Source of the DNA: Streptomyces sp. NBC_00178
GTDB taxonomy: Bacteria > Actinomycetota > Actinomycetes > Streptomycetales > Streptomycetaceae
Length of the DNA stretch: 64,000 nt
Assembly: GCF_036206005.1 (NCBI RefSeq)
Contig: NZ_CP108143.1
Location: 248,001 to 312,000, forward strand
Direction: 5' to 3'
This document shows positions 1 through 9,038 of the stretch, one piece after another. Position numbers and translations under genes: made by a program. Under the pieces are notes generated by a model that was not told where the DNA came from, did not search any database, and saw nothing but the letters and a program-made list of their open reading frames with translations. The first letter of the stretch is position 1; each line of letters begins with the position of its first letter.

Positions 1-9
1 TGGCCAGAC

Positions 10-327
10 GTGAACTCCGCCCGCCGTGCCTTTGCACCCTTGCGAAGGGTCTTCACCGCCCATCCGCCCGTCCCCGTGCCGCCGAAGGACCCGGCCCGGC
101 CGCGCCACAACGTCTTCGAAGCCGCAGCGGCCTACGTGACCGCGAGCGTCGAGGAGAACCCGGACCGGCTCGACGAGGCGGCGGGGTGGGTAGCACCGGA
201 CGCGCTGGCCTTCGGGATCAACGAACTCGCCTGCCGGGCGGTGGTCGCCCTGGCCAGGGAACGTGACGAGCCAGTCGAGGCGGTGGCGCGCCGGCTCCTC
301 GGCCTGCCCGGAGCGGGGCCGGCCTGA
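10..327 (+). CDS. hypothetical protein (possibly 5'-truncated by the window edge)
   Basis: This is a small acidic, Ala-rich protein of 105 residues if the GTG nine bases into the window is the start. The frame stays open to base 1, so the true start may lie outside. The C-terminal half (about residues 35-100) reads like a compact helical domain with a regular pattern of Glu, Asp and Arg. I recognise no family. It is convergent with the large phosphatase gene that follows. Codon use fits a real Streptomyces gene, but function is unknown. Confidence 0.5.
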   Translation: MNSARRAFAPLRRVFTAHPPVPVPPKDPARPRHNVFEAAAAYVTASVEENPDRLDEAAGWVAPDALAFGINELACRAVVALARERDEPVEAVARRLLGLPGAGPA

Positions 328-404
328 CGACGCCCGGGCCCGGCTCGCCAGGCGGCCGTGGACCGGGCGGCGGACGTTCCGCACAGCGCGCGGGCCCCGT
401 GCTC

Positions 405-2642
405 TCAGGCGTCCGGGATCAGCACGTCCAGCGAGACCGTCTTGCCCCTGCCGTTGGGGTAGCTCTTCCACCCCTCGGTCAGGGCGTCGACGATGAAGAG
501 GCCGCGGCCGTGCTCGGCCTGCGAGAGTCCTTCCTCGGAGAGCGACAGCGGTGAGGGGACCGGCGGGTTGCTGGCGGAGTCGCGTACCTCGACCCGGATG
601 CGTTCCGCGAAGACCCGCAGACGGAGTTCGACGTCACTGCCCGCGTGGACGAGCGCGTTCGTCACGACCTCGGAGACCACGAGCTGGAGGCTGTCCGCCA
701 TCCCGGCCAGCCCCCAGTCGTGCATCCGGTCGTCCACGAAATCACGTGCCGCCTTGACGCCGCGCAGGTCGCGGCGCTGGATGCGGAGGCTGTCGGCCCG
801 TGGCACCACCTCCCCCTCGGCGTGTTCGCACCGCGCCAGGAGCAGGACCGCGTCGTCGCGCCGGTACTGGGGGGCCGACGTGTCGGCGATGAGGTGGTCG
901 GCCAGTTCCTCGAGATCGGCGGGCGCAACGGTGTCGGCCGAACCGAGCAGCGCCCTCGCTCCGGCCATGGGGTCGGCCGTGCTCCAGTCCAGCAATCCGT
1001 CGGAGTACAGCATCAGAACCGATGCGGGCAGGAGGGTGTGCTCGCGCGCCAGGCTCCCCGCATCCACGGTGACCCCGAGGGGCACGTTGGCGGGCGCCTC
1101 CAGGGTGTCGCTGCTTCCGTCGGGCAGCAGCACGAGCGGCGCGGGATGCCCGGCCAGCGCCACCTCGGCCACACCCGCGACGGTGTCGAGCGCGACGACG
1201 CAGCAGGTGACCAGCAGGCCCGCGCCCATGGCGGTGAGCCACCTGCCGGCCCTGTCGATCACCGCCGCCGGGCGGTGGCCCTCGGTCACGTAGGCCACCA
1301 GTGCGCTGCGGACCTGCCCCATGACGGCGGCGCTCTCCATGGAGTGGCCTTCCACGTCTCCGACGACCAGGACCACCCGGTCGTCCGGAAGCATGATCAC
1401 GTCGTACCAGTCCCCACCCGCTTCGGAGGTGACGACGGCGGGCCGGTAGCGGGCCGTGGTGGTGAGTCTGGGCAGTTCGGAGAGGGTGGGCGGCAGCAGC
1501 TGCCTCTGCAGGGTCTCGGCCGCCGCGCGCTGTCGCCTGCCCAGCTCGACGCGTTCCACCGCCGCGCCCAGTGACCCGGCCATCATGTTCAGGATCGCTC
1601 TCTCCTCGGGCGGGAAGTCGCGGGTCCTCTCGAACGTCAGGCAGCAGAGGCCCACCACGTCCGTGCCCTCCTCGGGAGGCAGGTCCGTGGCGTGCCTGCT
1701 GCCCAGAAGGGGGAGGTAGACCTCCGTCCGCGACTCGTCCGCCGAAGGGCGGGAGATGAACACGGGACGGTCGCGCACCGACTTCGCGGCCGGCATCGAG
1801 TCGTCGAGGACAGCGCCGTGGAGGTCCTTGGCGATGCCCGAGGAGTCGCCGGTGTGTCCGAGGACCCAGAGGCGCCCTTCCCTGGCCGAGACGAGGGCCA
1901 GGGCACTGGCGCGGAAGGGGGTCATGACGCAGAATCTGGCCGCCCGGACGATCTGGTCCATGGTCGTGGCCCGGTTCAGCATGTCGGCGAGCCGCCGCAT
2001 CGGGTAGACGAGGCTCATCCCCGCGGATCCCGGAACGTCGGGGATGCCCCAGCCGGGGGTGCTGTTCTCCGCGTGTGCGCTGAACACCGGCACGAGCACG
2101 GGCATGTGCCCGGGTGTGACGGCGACGCCCGCGTCCGCGAGCGCCGCGAGGTCGAGCCCGAGTCCGGCCCCGATGTCCCGCATCGCCTCGGCATCCGCCG
2201 GCGTGCAGCCGCCGTGGGTCTCCGGCCTGAGCACGGTGATGGCGCCGAAGCGGTGCCCCGGGGCGGTGACGGGCGCCGAGAGGGCGACGTACGGATACGG
2301 TGCCCCGTCGCCGTTCTCCCCCTCGGCCAGATCGGGATCGGTCAGAACCTCGACGTTCCCGGAGGCTAGGGCCCGTGCGGAGGCGTAGGACGCGTCGAGG
2401 GGCATGCGGCCGGGAAGGGTGAACGCCGACGGAGGACTGCCGCCGATCATCACCGCACGGAGTTGCGTGCCGCCCTCGTCGAGGAGGTACACGACGGCCG
2501 AGGCGGCGTCCAGCCGGCGGACCGCACCCTGCAGCGCGCGGTGGAGAACAGCCGCCGGACCACTCTTTCCGGTCTGCGGAAGGGGGTCCCGGCGGTCGGT
2601 CCCGACCTCCGCGCTGCTGCCATCGACGGACCGGCTGCCCAT
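405..2642 (-). CDS. SpoIIE-family PP2C phosphatase with GAF sensors and a C-terminal anti-sigma-type kinase domain
   Basis: This is a cytosolic multidomain regulator of about 745 residues, of the type that works in partner-switching control of sigma factors. In order it has an N-terminal GAF-like domain (about 30-165), a second GAF (about 210-360), a SpoIIE/PP2C phosphatase domain (about 375-590, with GGDWYDV and VVGDVEGHS supplying metal-binding Asp residues) and an RsbW-like HATPase_c domain (about 600-745, with SEVVTNALVHAG as N box and GRGLFIVDAL as G box). I chose the ATG that begins MGSRSVDGSS; the open frame runs 27 codons further upstream but that part is not protein-like. No transmembrane segment is visible. 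Its anti-sigma-antagonist partner is not in this window. The family is common in Streptomyces and the ligand is unknown. Confidence 0.93.
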   Translation of the reverse strand: MGSRSVDGSSAEVGTDRRDPLPQTGKSGPAAVLHRALQGAVRRLDAASAVVYLLDEGGTQLRAVMIGGSPPSAFTLPGRMPLDASYASARALASGNVEVLTDPDLAEGENGDGAPYPYVALSAPVTAPGHRFGAITVLRPETHGGCTPADAEAMRDIGAGLGLDLAALADAGVAVTPGHMPVLVPVFSAHAENSTPGWGIPDVPGSAGMSLVYPMRRLADMLNRATTMDQIVRAARFCVMTPFRASALALVSAREGRLWVLGHTGDSSGIAKDLHGAVLDDSMPAAKSVRDRPVFISRPSADESRTEVYLPLLGSRHATDLPPEEGTDVVGLCCLTFERTRDFPPEERAILNMMAGSLGAAVERVELGRRQRAAAETLQRQLLPPTLSELPRLTTTARYRPAVVTSEAGGDWYDVIMLPDDRVVLVVGDVEGHSMESAAVMGQVRSALVAYVTEGHRPAAVIDRAGRWLTAMGAGLLVTCCVVALDTVAGVAEVALAGHPAPLVLLPDGSSDTLEAPANVPLGVTVDAGSLAREHTLLPASVLMLYSDGLLDWSTADPMAGARALLGSADTVAPADLEELADHLIADTSAPQYRRDDAVLLLARCEHAEGEVVPRADSLRIQRRDLRGVKAARDFVDDRMHDWGLAGMADSLQLVVSEVVTNALVHAGSDVELRLRVFAERIRVEVRDSASNPPVPSPLSLSEEGLSQAEHGRGLFIVDALTEGWKSYPNGRGKTVSLDVLIPDA

Positions 2643-2757
2643 GCGGAAAATACTAGGCGGCCCTCCGCTGCCGGGCGACCTGTGCGCCGCCGGCCGTGCG
2701 TCCATCCGCTGGGCGGGCCGCACCCGAGGGGGCGGCCCGCCCAGTCGGCCGGCTCAC

Positions 2758-3250
2758 TCAGCGGAGACCGAAAGCCCTGGTCACGGACTGGGTGACGGCG
2801 TTGTGGGCGACATCCCGGGCGGGCGCCCGGACGGACACGAAGCGGGCCCTGTGCGGTGCGGCCGGCGCGTAGCGCCCGTCGTGCGCCCGTCGTGCGCACG
2901 GCGGGCAAGCTGCCGGGCGCGCCCGTCGTCGTACGAGTGGTCCACCATCAGGGAGGACACGGCACCCGCACCCGCCGCGCCCGGCAGGTGCGAGGCGGGG
3001 ACAGCCGGTTTCGCGCCCCTCCCGCTCGGCCCGACGCGTCGGTGTCGACCGCGTAGTCGAGCTGGAGCAGCGGCGGGAAGGCGGGACGGTCCGTGGCGGT
3101 GGCCGGCCAGTCGGCACGCCGGCTGTTCATGGGCTCGCGTGTCGTCAGGCCGATGCCCCGGTCCGAGTGGACGGGCTCGAGGCGGGACTCGCCGCCTCGG
3201 CGTGCCGGATCGGGGTTGTCGAAACCGACGTCCACCAGGGCCTGGTTCTC
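2758..3250 (-). pseudogene. relic of the C-terminal part of a subtilisin-like (S8) serine protease
   Basis: No single frame is intact, but three reverse frames read in sequence give a familiar ending. About 3157-3000 reads GIGLTTREPMNS then LQLDYAVDTDASGRAG. About 2950-2865 in another frame reads AVSSLMVDHSYDDGRAR. 2835-2758 in a third frame reads RFVSVRAPARDVAHNAV and ends TRAFGLR followed by a stop. From memory this order matches the tail of large secreted Streptomyces S8 peptidases (an LDY-VDTDAxGRAG strand, an S-DDG-TW-like turn, and VSVRATAxDxxGNxVxQTVxRAYGLR-type ending). The catalytic domain is absent and at least two frameshifts are needed. The identity is an inference from motif order, not from an alignment. 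Confidence 0.6.
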
Positions 3251-3579
3251 TGGACGACGAGGTTCCTGTGGATCTCGTCGTGCCGCGTACGCATCAGTTC
3301 GTCTGCCGGCCGACGGGAAGCGCGCCGGTCCGTGCGCCTCGGTGCCTCCGCGCGCCCCCGCCGGAGGGATGACCTCGTCCCGGTACCCCCGTGAACATGA
3401 ACTGCCGCCCCCGGCGGGGCAGTCGCGGCCTCGGCGGTCAGGATGGACCACCGGCGCGCCGCACGACGACGGCACCACCGCCCACCGGTGGAGCCACCCG
3501 CGGCCGGGGCGGCTACGGCACGACGCACACAGCGCCGCCACAGCCATCCGGAACCGGATCGGACATCACGGGGGAACAC

Positions 3580-4413
3580 ATGGGACGACGTTGGTTGATC
3601 ACGGGCTGTTCCTCGGGCCTCGGGCACGCCCTCGCCGGCGCCGCGGCCCGTGCCGGGGACGAGGTGGCTGTCACCGCACGCAAGACGGCCGACCTGGAGG
3701 ACCTCGTCGGCGCGTGGCCCGGCCGCATCACCCCGGTCCCCCTCGAACTGCGTGACGCCGAATCCTGCGAACAGGCCGTACGCACCGCGTCCGACCGCCT
3801 CGGCGGAATCGACGTCCTCGTCAACAACGCCGGCGTCGGTCTGTTCGGCGCCGTCGAGGAGGTGTCGGACACGGAACTTCGGGACCAGTTGGAGACCCTG
3901 GTCGTCGGCCCCTGGAGACTCGTCCGCCTCGTCCTGCCCCTGATGCGGGCCCAGGGGCATGGCCACATCCTCAACGTCTCGTCGGTGGTCGGCCGGATAT
4001 CCTTCCCCGGCCTCGCCGCCTACACCGCCGGGAAACACGCCCTGGAGGGCATGAGCCAGACCCTCGCGGCCGAGGCCGCGCCACACGGTATCCGCGTCAC
4101 CGTGCTCGAACCGGGCATGTTCGCGACGCGCTACGGGGTCTCCATGACCGAAGCCGGCCGGAGGGTCCCCGCCTACGACGGGACGAACCGCGCGATGCTG
4201 GAAGGCTCCCGCGGCCTGGCGACCAACCCGGGAACAGGCCGCCCCGAGGACTTCGCGGCACGCGTTCTCGGCATCGTCGGCGCGGAGGCCCCCACCCCGC
4301 TGCGGATCCCGGTCGGCGACGACGCGTACGGGTTTCTGGAGCATGCCGGGCAGGCGTCCCGCGAAGAGCTCGCGGCGGCCCGGATCCTCACGGCGAGCCC
4401 GCCCCCGGTCTGA
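3580..4413 (+). CDS. SDR family NAD(P)-dependent oxidoreductase
   Basis: This is a classical short-chain dehydrogenase of 277 residues. It has the cofactor motif TGCSSGLG near residue 8, NNAG at 82-85, the catalytic Ser in NVSS (about 134) and Y148-x3-K152 in AAYTAGKHALEG. All tetrad elements are present, so it should be active; the substrate is unknown. The ATG was chosen because GGGGGAAC lies just upstream and the protein then begins directly at the first beta strand; the open frame extends further 5' without homology. It stands alone, with a subtilisin relic upstream and convergent dipZ downstream. Confidence 0.92.
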   Translation: MGRRWLITGCSSGLGHALAGAAARAGDEVAVTARKTADLEDLVGAWPGRITPVPLELRDAESCEQAVRTASDRLGGIDVLVNNAGVGLFGAVEEVSDTELRDQLETLVVGPWRLVRLVLPLMRAQGHGHILNVSSVVGRISFPGLAAYTAGKHALEGMSQTLAAEAAPHGIRVTVLEPGMFATRYGVSMTEAGRRVPAYDGTNRAMLEGSRGLATNPGTGRPEDFAARVLGIVGAEAPTPLRIPVGDDAYGFLEHAGQASREELAAARILTASPPPV

Positions 4414-4472
4414 CCGAGACGGGGAACGGCCCGGCCCGGCGGACGCCGGACCGGGCACGGCCGTATGCGCCC

Positions 4473-4507
4473 GATCGGGGGACGACCCGCAAGGCCATCC
4501 CCCGATC
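4473..4507. terminator. hairpin terminator between convergent SDR and dipZ genes
   Basis: A perfect 10-bp inverted repeat (GATCGGGGGA / TCCCCCGATC) encloses a 15-nt loop. It lies between the stop codons of two convergent genes. There is no long T tract, which is usual for Streptomyces terminators. Confidence 0.7.
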
Positions 4508-4525
4508 AGGCAGCCGGACGGCGGC

Positions 4526-6211
4526 TCACCCGAAGGTGAAGGAGTACGCCTTGAGGCCGGGTGAGAGCGTGAGCGTCACCACCCCGTCCCGGGATCCGTG
4601 GCCACTCACCACACGGCGGATGTTTGGCGCACCCGAAACCTTGTACGTGGTCTTCCTGCCGTCGACGGTCGCGGTGACGGTGCCGGTCCCGCCCACGTCC
4701 AGGTAGACCTCACGAGCGGAGTAGTTCAGCTTGATCGCGGCGTCGTGGCCACTGGTCACCGACTCCTTGCCCACGTCCCAGCCTCCCGTGAGGGCGTACT
4801 GGCCGAGTGCGGGCGTGTCCGCGTAGCTGAAGTCTTCGCGTCCCCCTTCGAGCGGCCCGTTGGCGACGGCGTCACTGCGCCCCACGCCCAGGCCGATCTC
4901 CGGGGTCTGCGTGCGGTCGGTCGGGGTGTTGTCCGGCACGCCCGTGGGCGCCGGCAGGGTCGCCCCGGGGTGCGCCTCGGTCAGCAGTTCCCGGATCAGC
5001 TTCTCCCTGTCCGCGTAGCCGCCCTCGCCGACGGCGACGTTCCGCACCCGCCCGTGTGCGTCGATCAGGTACTGGGCAGGCCAGGCGACGTTGCTGTAGT
5101 TCTGCCAGGTCGCGAAGTCGTTGTCCAGTGCCACCGGGTACTTGATACCCAGGCGCGCGGCTCCGGCCTTGACGTTTCCGCGGTCGTGCTCGAAGGCGTA
5201 CTCGGGGGTGTGCACACCGACGACCTCCAGGCCGCTCCGCTTGTACGTGTCGTACCAGGCGTTGATGTGCTCGCCCGCGCGGTGGCAGTTGATGCAGGAG
5301 TACGCCCAGAAGTCGACCAGGACGACCTTGCCCTTGAGGGAGCTACGGGTCAGCGGTGCGTCCTTGGGTGTGTTCAGCCACGACTGGATCCCGGCGAACT
5401 CGGGTGCCTCGCCGCAGTCGTGCAGACCGGAGGACGGCTGCTGGACGCACTGGCTCAGCTTCTCGCTTCCGCCCGAGCCGAGCGCCCCGGTCACGGCGGA
5501 ACCGGAGATCGCCTTGTTGACGCTCGCCGTGTAGTCGGGGACCGCGCGCTGCAGGGCGTCGGTGACGTTGAACGTGAGACCGATGGCCAGCGCGACGAAG
5601 GTCAGCCCCGCGATGAACTGGACGCGGCGCTGCCGGCCGCGGAACGCGCGCACGCGCTCCCCCATGCGCTGGCCGGCCAGCGCGAAGAAGGTCAGCGGGA
5701 CGGCCGTGCCGACCGCGAACGCGACGGCGAGGGCGACCGTGTCCACGCCGATCCGGTGCGTCGCACCCGCCACCGTGATGGCGGCGAGCACGGGCCCGGC
5801 GCAGGGCACGTAGACGGCCCCGAGGGCCAGGCCGAGGAAGAAACCGCCGCGCGTCCCGCCGACCTGCCGCTGCCCGATGCGCGCGAAGGGGCGTTCCAGC
5901 AGGTCCTGCAGCCTCGGGAACATCATGGCGACGCCGAGCACGAGCAGCACCACGAGGCCGGCCCACCGGATGATGTCCTGGGGAAGCGGCAGGGCACTGA
6001 GCACCAGCGTGCCGAAGAGCGTGATCAGCGTGAAGCTGACGACGAGTCCGGCTATCACCGCGTACGGCCGCCGGCTGCGGGTCGCGGTCTCTTCCGGCTT
6101 CCCTCCCTGGACTCCGCCGGAGAGGAAGACCAGCGGGAGGACGGGGAGGATGCACGGAGAAATGGCGGTGATGAAGCCGCCTGTCAGCCCGATGAGGACC
6201 AGCGTGATCAA
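4526..6211 (-). CDS. dipZ: DipZ-like protein: CcdA-type membrane domain fused to a thioredoxin-fold domain
   Basis: This is a membrane protein that should pass reductant across the membrane to extracytoplasmic thiols or cytochrome c maturation. Residues 1-250 form a DsbD/CcdA-type membrane domain; the first helix carries ISPCILPVLPLVF and a later one VYVPCAGPVLAA, giving the paired membrane cysteines. Residues about 275-420 are a TlpA/AhpC-like thioredoxin domain with the active site YSCINCHRAGEH. About 440-561 is a beta-rich C-terminal domain, as in mycobacterial DipZ. I chose a TTG start preceded by CGGAGGTAG, which makes the protein begin at the first membrane helix; an ATG 12 codons upstream lacks a ribosome site. 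Length about 561 fits the family. Confidence 0.9.
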   Translation of the reverse strand: MITLVLIGLTGGFITAISPCILPVLPLVFLSGGVQGGKPEETATRSRRPYAVIAGLVVSFTLITLFGTLVLSALPLPQDIIRWAGLVVLLVLGVAMMFPRLQDLLERPFARIGQRQVGGTRGGFFLGLALGAVYVPCAGPVLAAITVAGATHRIGVDTVALAVAFAVGTAVPLTFFALAGQRMGERVRAFRGRQRRVQFIAGLTFVALAIGLTFNVTDALQRAVPDYTASVNKAISGSAVTGALGSGGSEKLSQCVQQPSSGLHDCGEAPEFAGIQSWLNTPKDAPLTRSSLKGKVVLVDFWAYSCINCHRAGEHINAWYDTYKRSGLEVVGVHTPEYAFEHDRGNVKAGAARLGIKYPVALDNDFATWQNYSNVAWPAQYLIDAHGRVRNVAVGEGGYADREKLIRELLTEAHPGATLPAPTGVPDNTPTDRTQTPEIGLGVGRSDAVANGPLEGGREDFSYADTPALGQYALTGGWDVGKESVTSGHDAAIKLNYSAREVYLDVGGTGTVTATVDGRKTTYKVSGAPNIRRVVSGHGSRDGVVTLTLSPGLKAYSFTFG

Positions 6212-6528
6212 AACTACCTCCGGGCGGGACCGCCGGGTGTTGGGCATCCCGGCGAGGTTCGTGAGCGGAGAACCGCGGCGGTCGCGGCTTCTCGGACTGC
6301 TGTGCGGCCCGCGTCACCAGGACTCGGCGCGTCGGACTCCGGCCGCGGGACACGCGCCTCGTACCGGCGCGGCTCCCTCGGGCACGGGCCGCCGAAGTGC
6401 GGCGGTCGCCTGTCGGCGACGTCGCGGCCTCGGTTCCGGGCGACGGAGGCTCCACGCCCCGGTCGAACCGGTGGATTCGACGAGGCCCCGGCCGGGCACG
6501 CCACACTGGACGCCCGTCCGACACCTCC

Positions 6529-6583
6529 TTGAACAGTGACGACTCTGACCTAGTCTTCGTCACCTGTCAAGATGGTGACGAAG
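6529..6583. promoter_or_regulatory. promoter-like elements with three copies of a GTGACGA/TCGTCAC heptamer
   Basis: TTGAAC at 6529-6534 and TAGTCT at 6551-6556 are 16 bp apart on the + strand and resemble a housekeeping promoter. GTGACGA at 6536-6542, its complement TCGTCAC at 6557-6563 and GTGACGA again at 6575-6581 flank and overlap the -10 region. The last two also form a 10-bp hairpin (6555-6564 with 6574-6583). An ATG at 6572 opens only 25 codons and stops at 6649. The arrangement suggests an operator-controlled promoter whose gene has been lost, or one acting on the dipZ side. Confidence 0.4.
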
Positions 6584-6831
6584 GGGAGCCGGGGCAGCAC
6601 AACCCGCACCGGCAGGGGCCCGCCGTCGCGGCGGCCGGGCGTATCGTGAGCGGCATCCACCGAACGGATCACGCGGGACGGCGACGTCACGCGAGCGCAT
6701 CCGGCACCGGCGCACCGAAGTCGACGCGCCCTGTAGACACGGGCAGCTATTGGCTCTCGACCTCGCATTTGCCCATACAGATGAGCGTTTTAGCTTGCAT
6801 ATGCGCGCCCAAGGGTCCTAGTTTTGAGGCC

Positions 6832-7224
6832 ATGCAGCTCTACACGATTGGCCAGGCGGCTCGACTGCTGGGCGTCAGTCCGGACACGGCCCGGCGCTGG
6901 GCGGACGCGGGCAGGGTGGCGACCCATCGTGACGAAGGCGGGCGCCGCCTCATCGAGGGAAAGGACCTCGCGGCCTTCTCGGTGGAGATCGCCGGCACGA
7001 GCGAGAGCGAGGAAGTCCCGTACACCTCGGTCCGCAACGCCTTTCCCGGCATCGTCACCGCCGTGAAGCTGGGAGACGTGGCGGCGCAGGTGGAGATCCA
7101 GGCGGGGCCTCATCGTCTGGTGTCGCTGCTCACGCGTGAGGCCGTGGAGGAGCTCGCCCTGGAGGTCGGGGTGGAGGCGACCGCCCGCGTGAAGTCGACC
7201 AGCGTGCACATCGACCGTTCCTGA
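6832..7224 (+). CDS. molybdopterin-binding (TOBE/Mop) protein with an excisionase/MerR-type helix-turn-helix
   Basis: This is a 130-residue protein with two parts. Residues 1-55 are a BldC/excisionase-like HTH (YTIGQAARLLGVSPDTARRWADAG, then a wing with HRDEGGRRLI). Residues 62-130 are a single Mop/TOBE domain (SVRNAFPGIVTAVKLGDVAAQVEIQ ... LTREAVEELAL ... ARVKSTSVHI) of the kind that binds molybdate or tungstate. This architecture is known from actinobacterial molybdate-dependent regulators. It probably senses molybdate and regulates the neighbouring transport genes, but DNA binding is inferred. The ATG follows TTTTGAGGCC. An AT-richer stretch just upstream holds its promoter. Confidence 0.88.
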   Translation: MQLYTIGQAARLLGVSPDTARRWADAGRVATHRDEGGRRLIEGKDLAAFSVEIAGTSESEEVPYTSVRNAFPGIVTAVKLGDVAAQVEIQAGPHRLVSLLTREAVEELALEVGVEATARVKSTSVHIDRS

Positions 7225-7355
7225 ACGGACACTCCGTCGGCTCCGCACTCGCGCGGGTGACGGAAGCACTGTCCCCACCCGCCCTGTCTCCGCCTGCGCA
7301 GCCGCCCGCACCACGCCGTGACCGCGCCGCGGCGCGGTCACGGCGCGCGCCCGCC

Positions 7356-7826
7356 TCAGGCAGCCGACCGGTATCCGCCGTCCACGCGGATACCGGTGAT
7401 TCCGCTGACGTGCCTGGCGCCGCAGCGGTCCTGCGGCAGCACGAGCTGGGGACCGGCCCGGTCCAGAGGCGTCTCGTCGATGCTCACCGCGAGCAGGACG
7501 GGCGCCCTTCCGAAATCCGGGTCGATCTCCGCCCAGGAGAGCAGCACATGGTGTCCGTCCGCTCCCGACAACACGATCAGGAAGCGCAGGCGGTCCTTAC
7601 GCCGGCCAGGGTCGAAGGCCGGACCCGCGTCGGCCAGGACGTCGTGCAGGAGAGGCCCCGCGAACCGGTGGTGCCGGGCGCCGCTGGTGGCACATTCGAA
7701 GCGCACCCGCGTCTGATGCTGCGGCCAGGCGAGCAGGTCCGCCACCGTCAGCCGGGCGGGGCGTGCGACATCACCGCTCAGGGCGAGTTCCGCCATGGGA
7801 CCGGCTGCTGTGACGGACGGATTCAC
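7356..7826 (-). CDS. small molybdopterin-dependent oxidoreductase-domain protein
   Basis: This is a protein of about 156 residues made of a single oxidoreductase molybdopterin-binding (sulfite-oxidase-like) fold. Visible elements are GDVARPARLTVADLLAWP, FECATSG with the Cys that would ligate Mo, FAGPLLHDVLADAG and a C-terminal PQDRCGARHVSGITGIRV. It lacks the dimerisation domain of true sulfite oxidases and has no obvious signal peptide. The GTG start has GGAGG nine bases upstream. It lies divergent to modABC and next to the Mop regulator, so its job probably depends on molybdenum supply. Substrate is unknown. Confidence 0.85.
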   Translation of the reverse strand: MNPSVTAAGPMAELALSGDVARPARLTVADLLAWPQHQTRVRFECATSGARHHRFAGPLLHDVLADAGPAFDPGRRKDRLRFLIVLSGADGHHVLLSWAEIDPDFGRAPVLLAVSIDETPLDRAGPQLVLPQDRCGARHVSGITGIRVDGGYRSAA

Positions 7827-8222
7827 GGGCGACCACCTCCGGGAATGACGTACCCGGACAGCAGGACCGTATAAACGCACATGCCTACCTCTTCCGCACT
7901 CAGTCCAGCTCATGCAATGTGACAAGAGACTTACACCTTGAATCTGCGGCAGTATGATCAGCGCACGCCAACGAACCGGACCGGGGGTGGAGGGCTTGAC
8001 CGGGTACCTCGTCCGCGCGGCCTCGGACCCTGCCCTCGGCAGGAGACCGGCCCGCCGGACAGGGCGGCAGTCCTCCGTCGGCCGGGCATCGTCCCGGCGG
8101 GCGGTCCCGGCGTCGCCGTGGCCGAGCCGGGCGGCCTGGCCGCCGAGAGAGGGGGAAGGACCCGCCGGGCCCTTCCCGGACATGCAGACGGACTCTTCCG
8201 AAGAGTCAGAGGGAGTGGACCC
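7827..8222. other. divergent intergenic region between the molybdopterin protein and modA
   Basis: No gene is evident in these roughly 400 bases. The left part is AT-richer than its surroundings and should carry the promoter of the leftward gene. GTATAAACGCAC at 7869-7880 reads GTGCGTTTATAC in reverse and loosely resembles GAGCGTTTTAG at 6783-6793 upstream of the Mop regulator, which might be a shared operator. Confidence 0.4.
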
Positions 8223-9038
8223 GTGACGACCCGTTCAGCACAGCGGACCCTGCGGATGGCCGGAGCAGGCGTGGCCGCGCTGCTGGCCCTGAGCGCCTGT
8301 TCCTCCTCCGGCGACGCGTCGCCGACGTCGGATCCTTCGGCGGCGAGCGCGTCGGAGAAGGTGTCGGGCACCGTGACCGTGTTCGCCGCGGCTTCCCTCA
8401 AGGAGAGCTTCACGACCCTGGGCGAGGACTTCGAGAAGGCGCACCCCGGCACGAAGGTCACCTTCAGCTTCGGCGGCAGCGACTCTCTCGCGGCGAGCAT
8501 CACGGGGGGCGCCCCCACGGACGTCTTCGCCGCCGCCAGCCCCAAGACGATGGCGATCGTCACCGACGCGGGTGACGTGACCGGCACCCCCGCGACCTTC
8601 GTGCGCAACCAACTGGAGATCGCCACCCTCCCCGGCAATCCCGACGGGATCGAGTCCCTCAAGGACCTCACCGATCCGAAGCTCAAGGTCGTCCTCTGCG
8701 ACAGGACGGTGCCGTGCGGAGCAGCCGCGCAGAAGGCCCTCGACGGTGCCGGGCTGAAACTCACCCCGGTCTCCTACGAACAGGACGTCAAGAGCGCCCT
8801 GACGAAGGTCGAGCTGAAGGAGGCCGACGCCGCCGTCGTGTACAAGACCGACGTGAGGGCAGCGGGTGACAAGGTGGAGGGTGTGGAATTCCCCGAGTCC
8901 GCCGACGCCGTCAACGACTACCCGATCGCCCTGCTCAAGGACGCGCCCAACGCCGCGGCCGCCAAGGCGTTCATCGGGTACGTGCAGTCCGCCGAAGGGC
9001 AGAAGGTTCTGACCTCGGCGGGATTCCTCGAGCCGTGA
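8223..9038 (+). CDS. modA: molybdate ABC transporter substrate-binding lipoprotein ModA
   Basis: This is the extracellular molybdate-binding component, 271 residues. The N terminus has a lipoprotein signal with lipobox LSAC. The body shows hallmark ModA segments: VFAAASLKESFTTLGEDFE, FSFGGSDSLAASITGGAPTDVFAAAS and YKTDVRAAGDKVEGVEFPE. The GTG start has AGGGAG upstream. Its stop overlaps the GTG of modB by four bases, so the two are translationally coupled. It is the first gene of a modABC operon. Confidence 0.95.
   Translation: MTTRSAQRTLRMAGAGVAALLALSACSSSGDASPTSDPSAASASEKVSGTVTVFAAASLKESFTTLGEDFEKAHPGTKVTFSFGGSDSLAASITGGAPTDVFAAASPKTMAIVTDAGDVTGTPATFVRNQLEIATLPGNPDGIESLKDLTDPKLKVVLCDRTVPCGAAAQKALDGAGLKLTPVSYEQDVKSALTKVELKEADAAVVYKTDVRAAGDKVEGVEFPESADAVNDYPIALLKDAPNAAAAKAFIGYVQSAEGQKVLTSAGFLEP

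Noticed and set aside
4598..6532. A 644-codon forward frame opposite dipZ
   Set aside because: It is the antisense shadow of dipZ, with Arg/Gly/Asp/His-rich composition and no domains.
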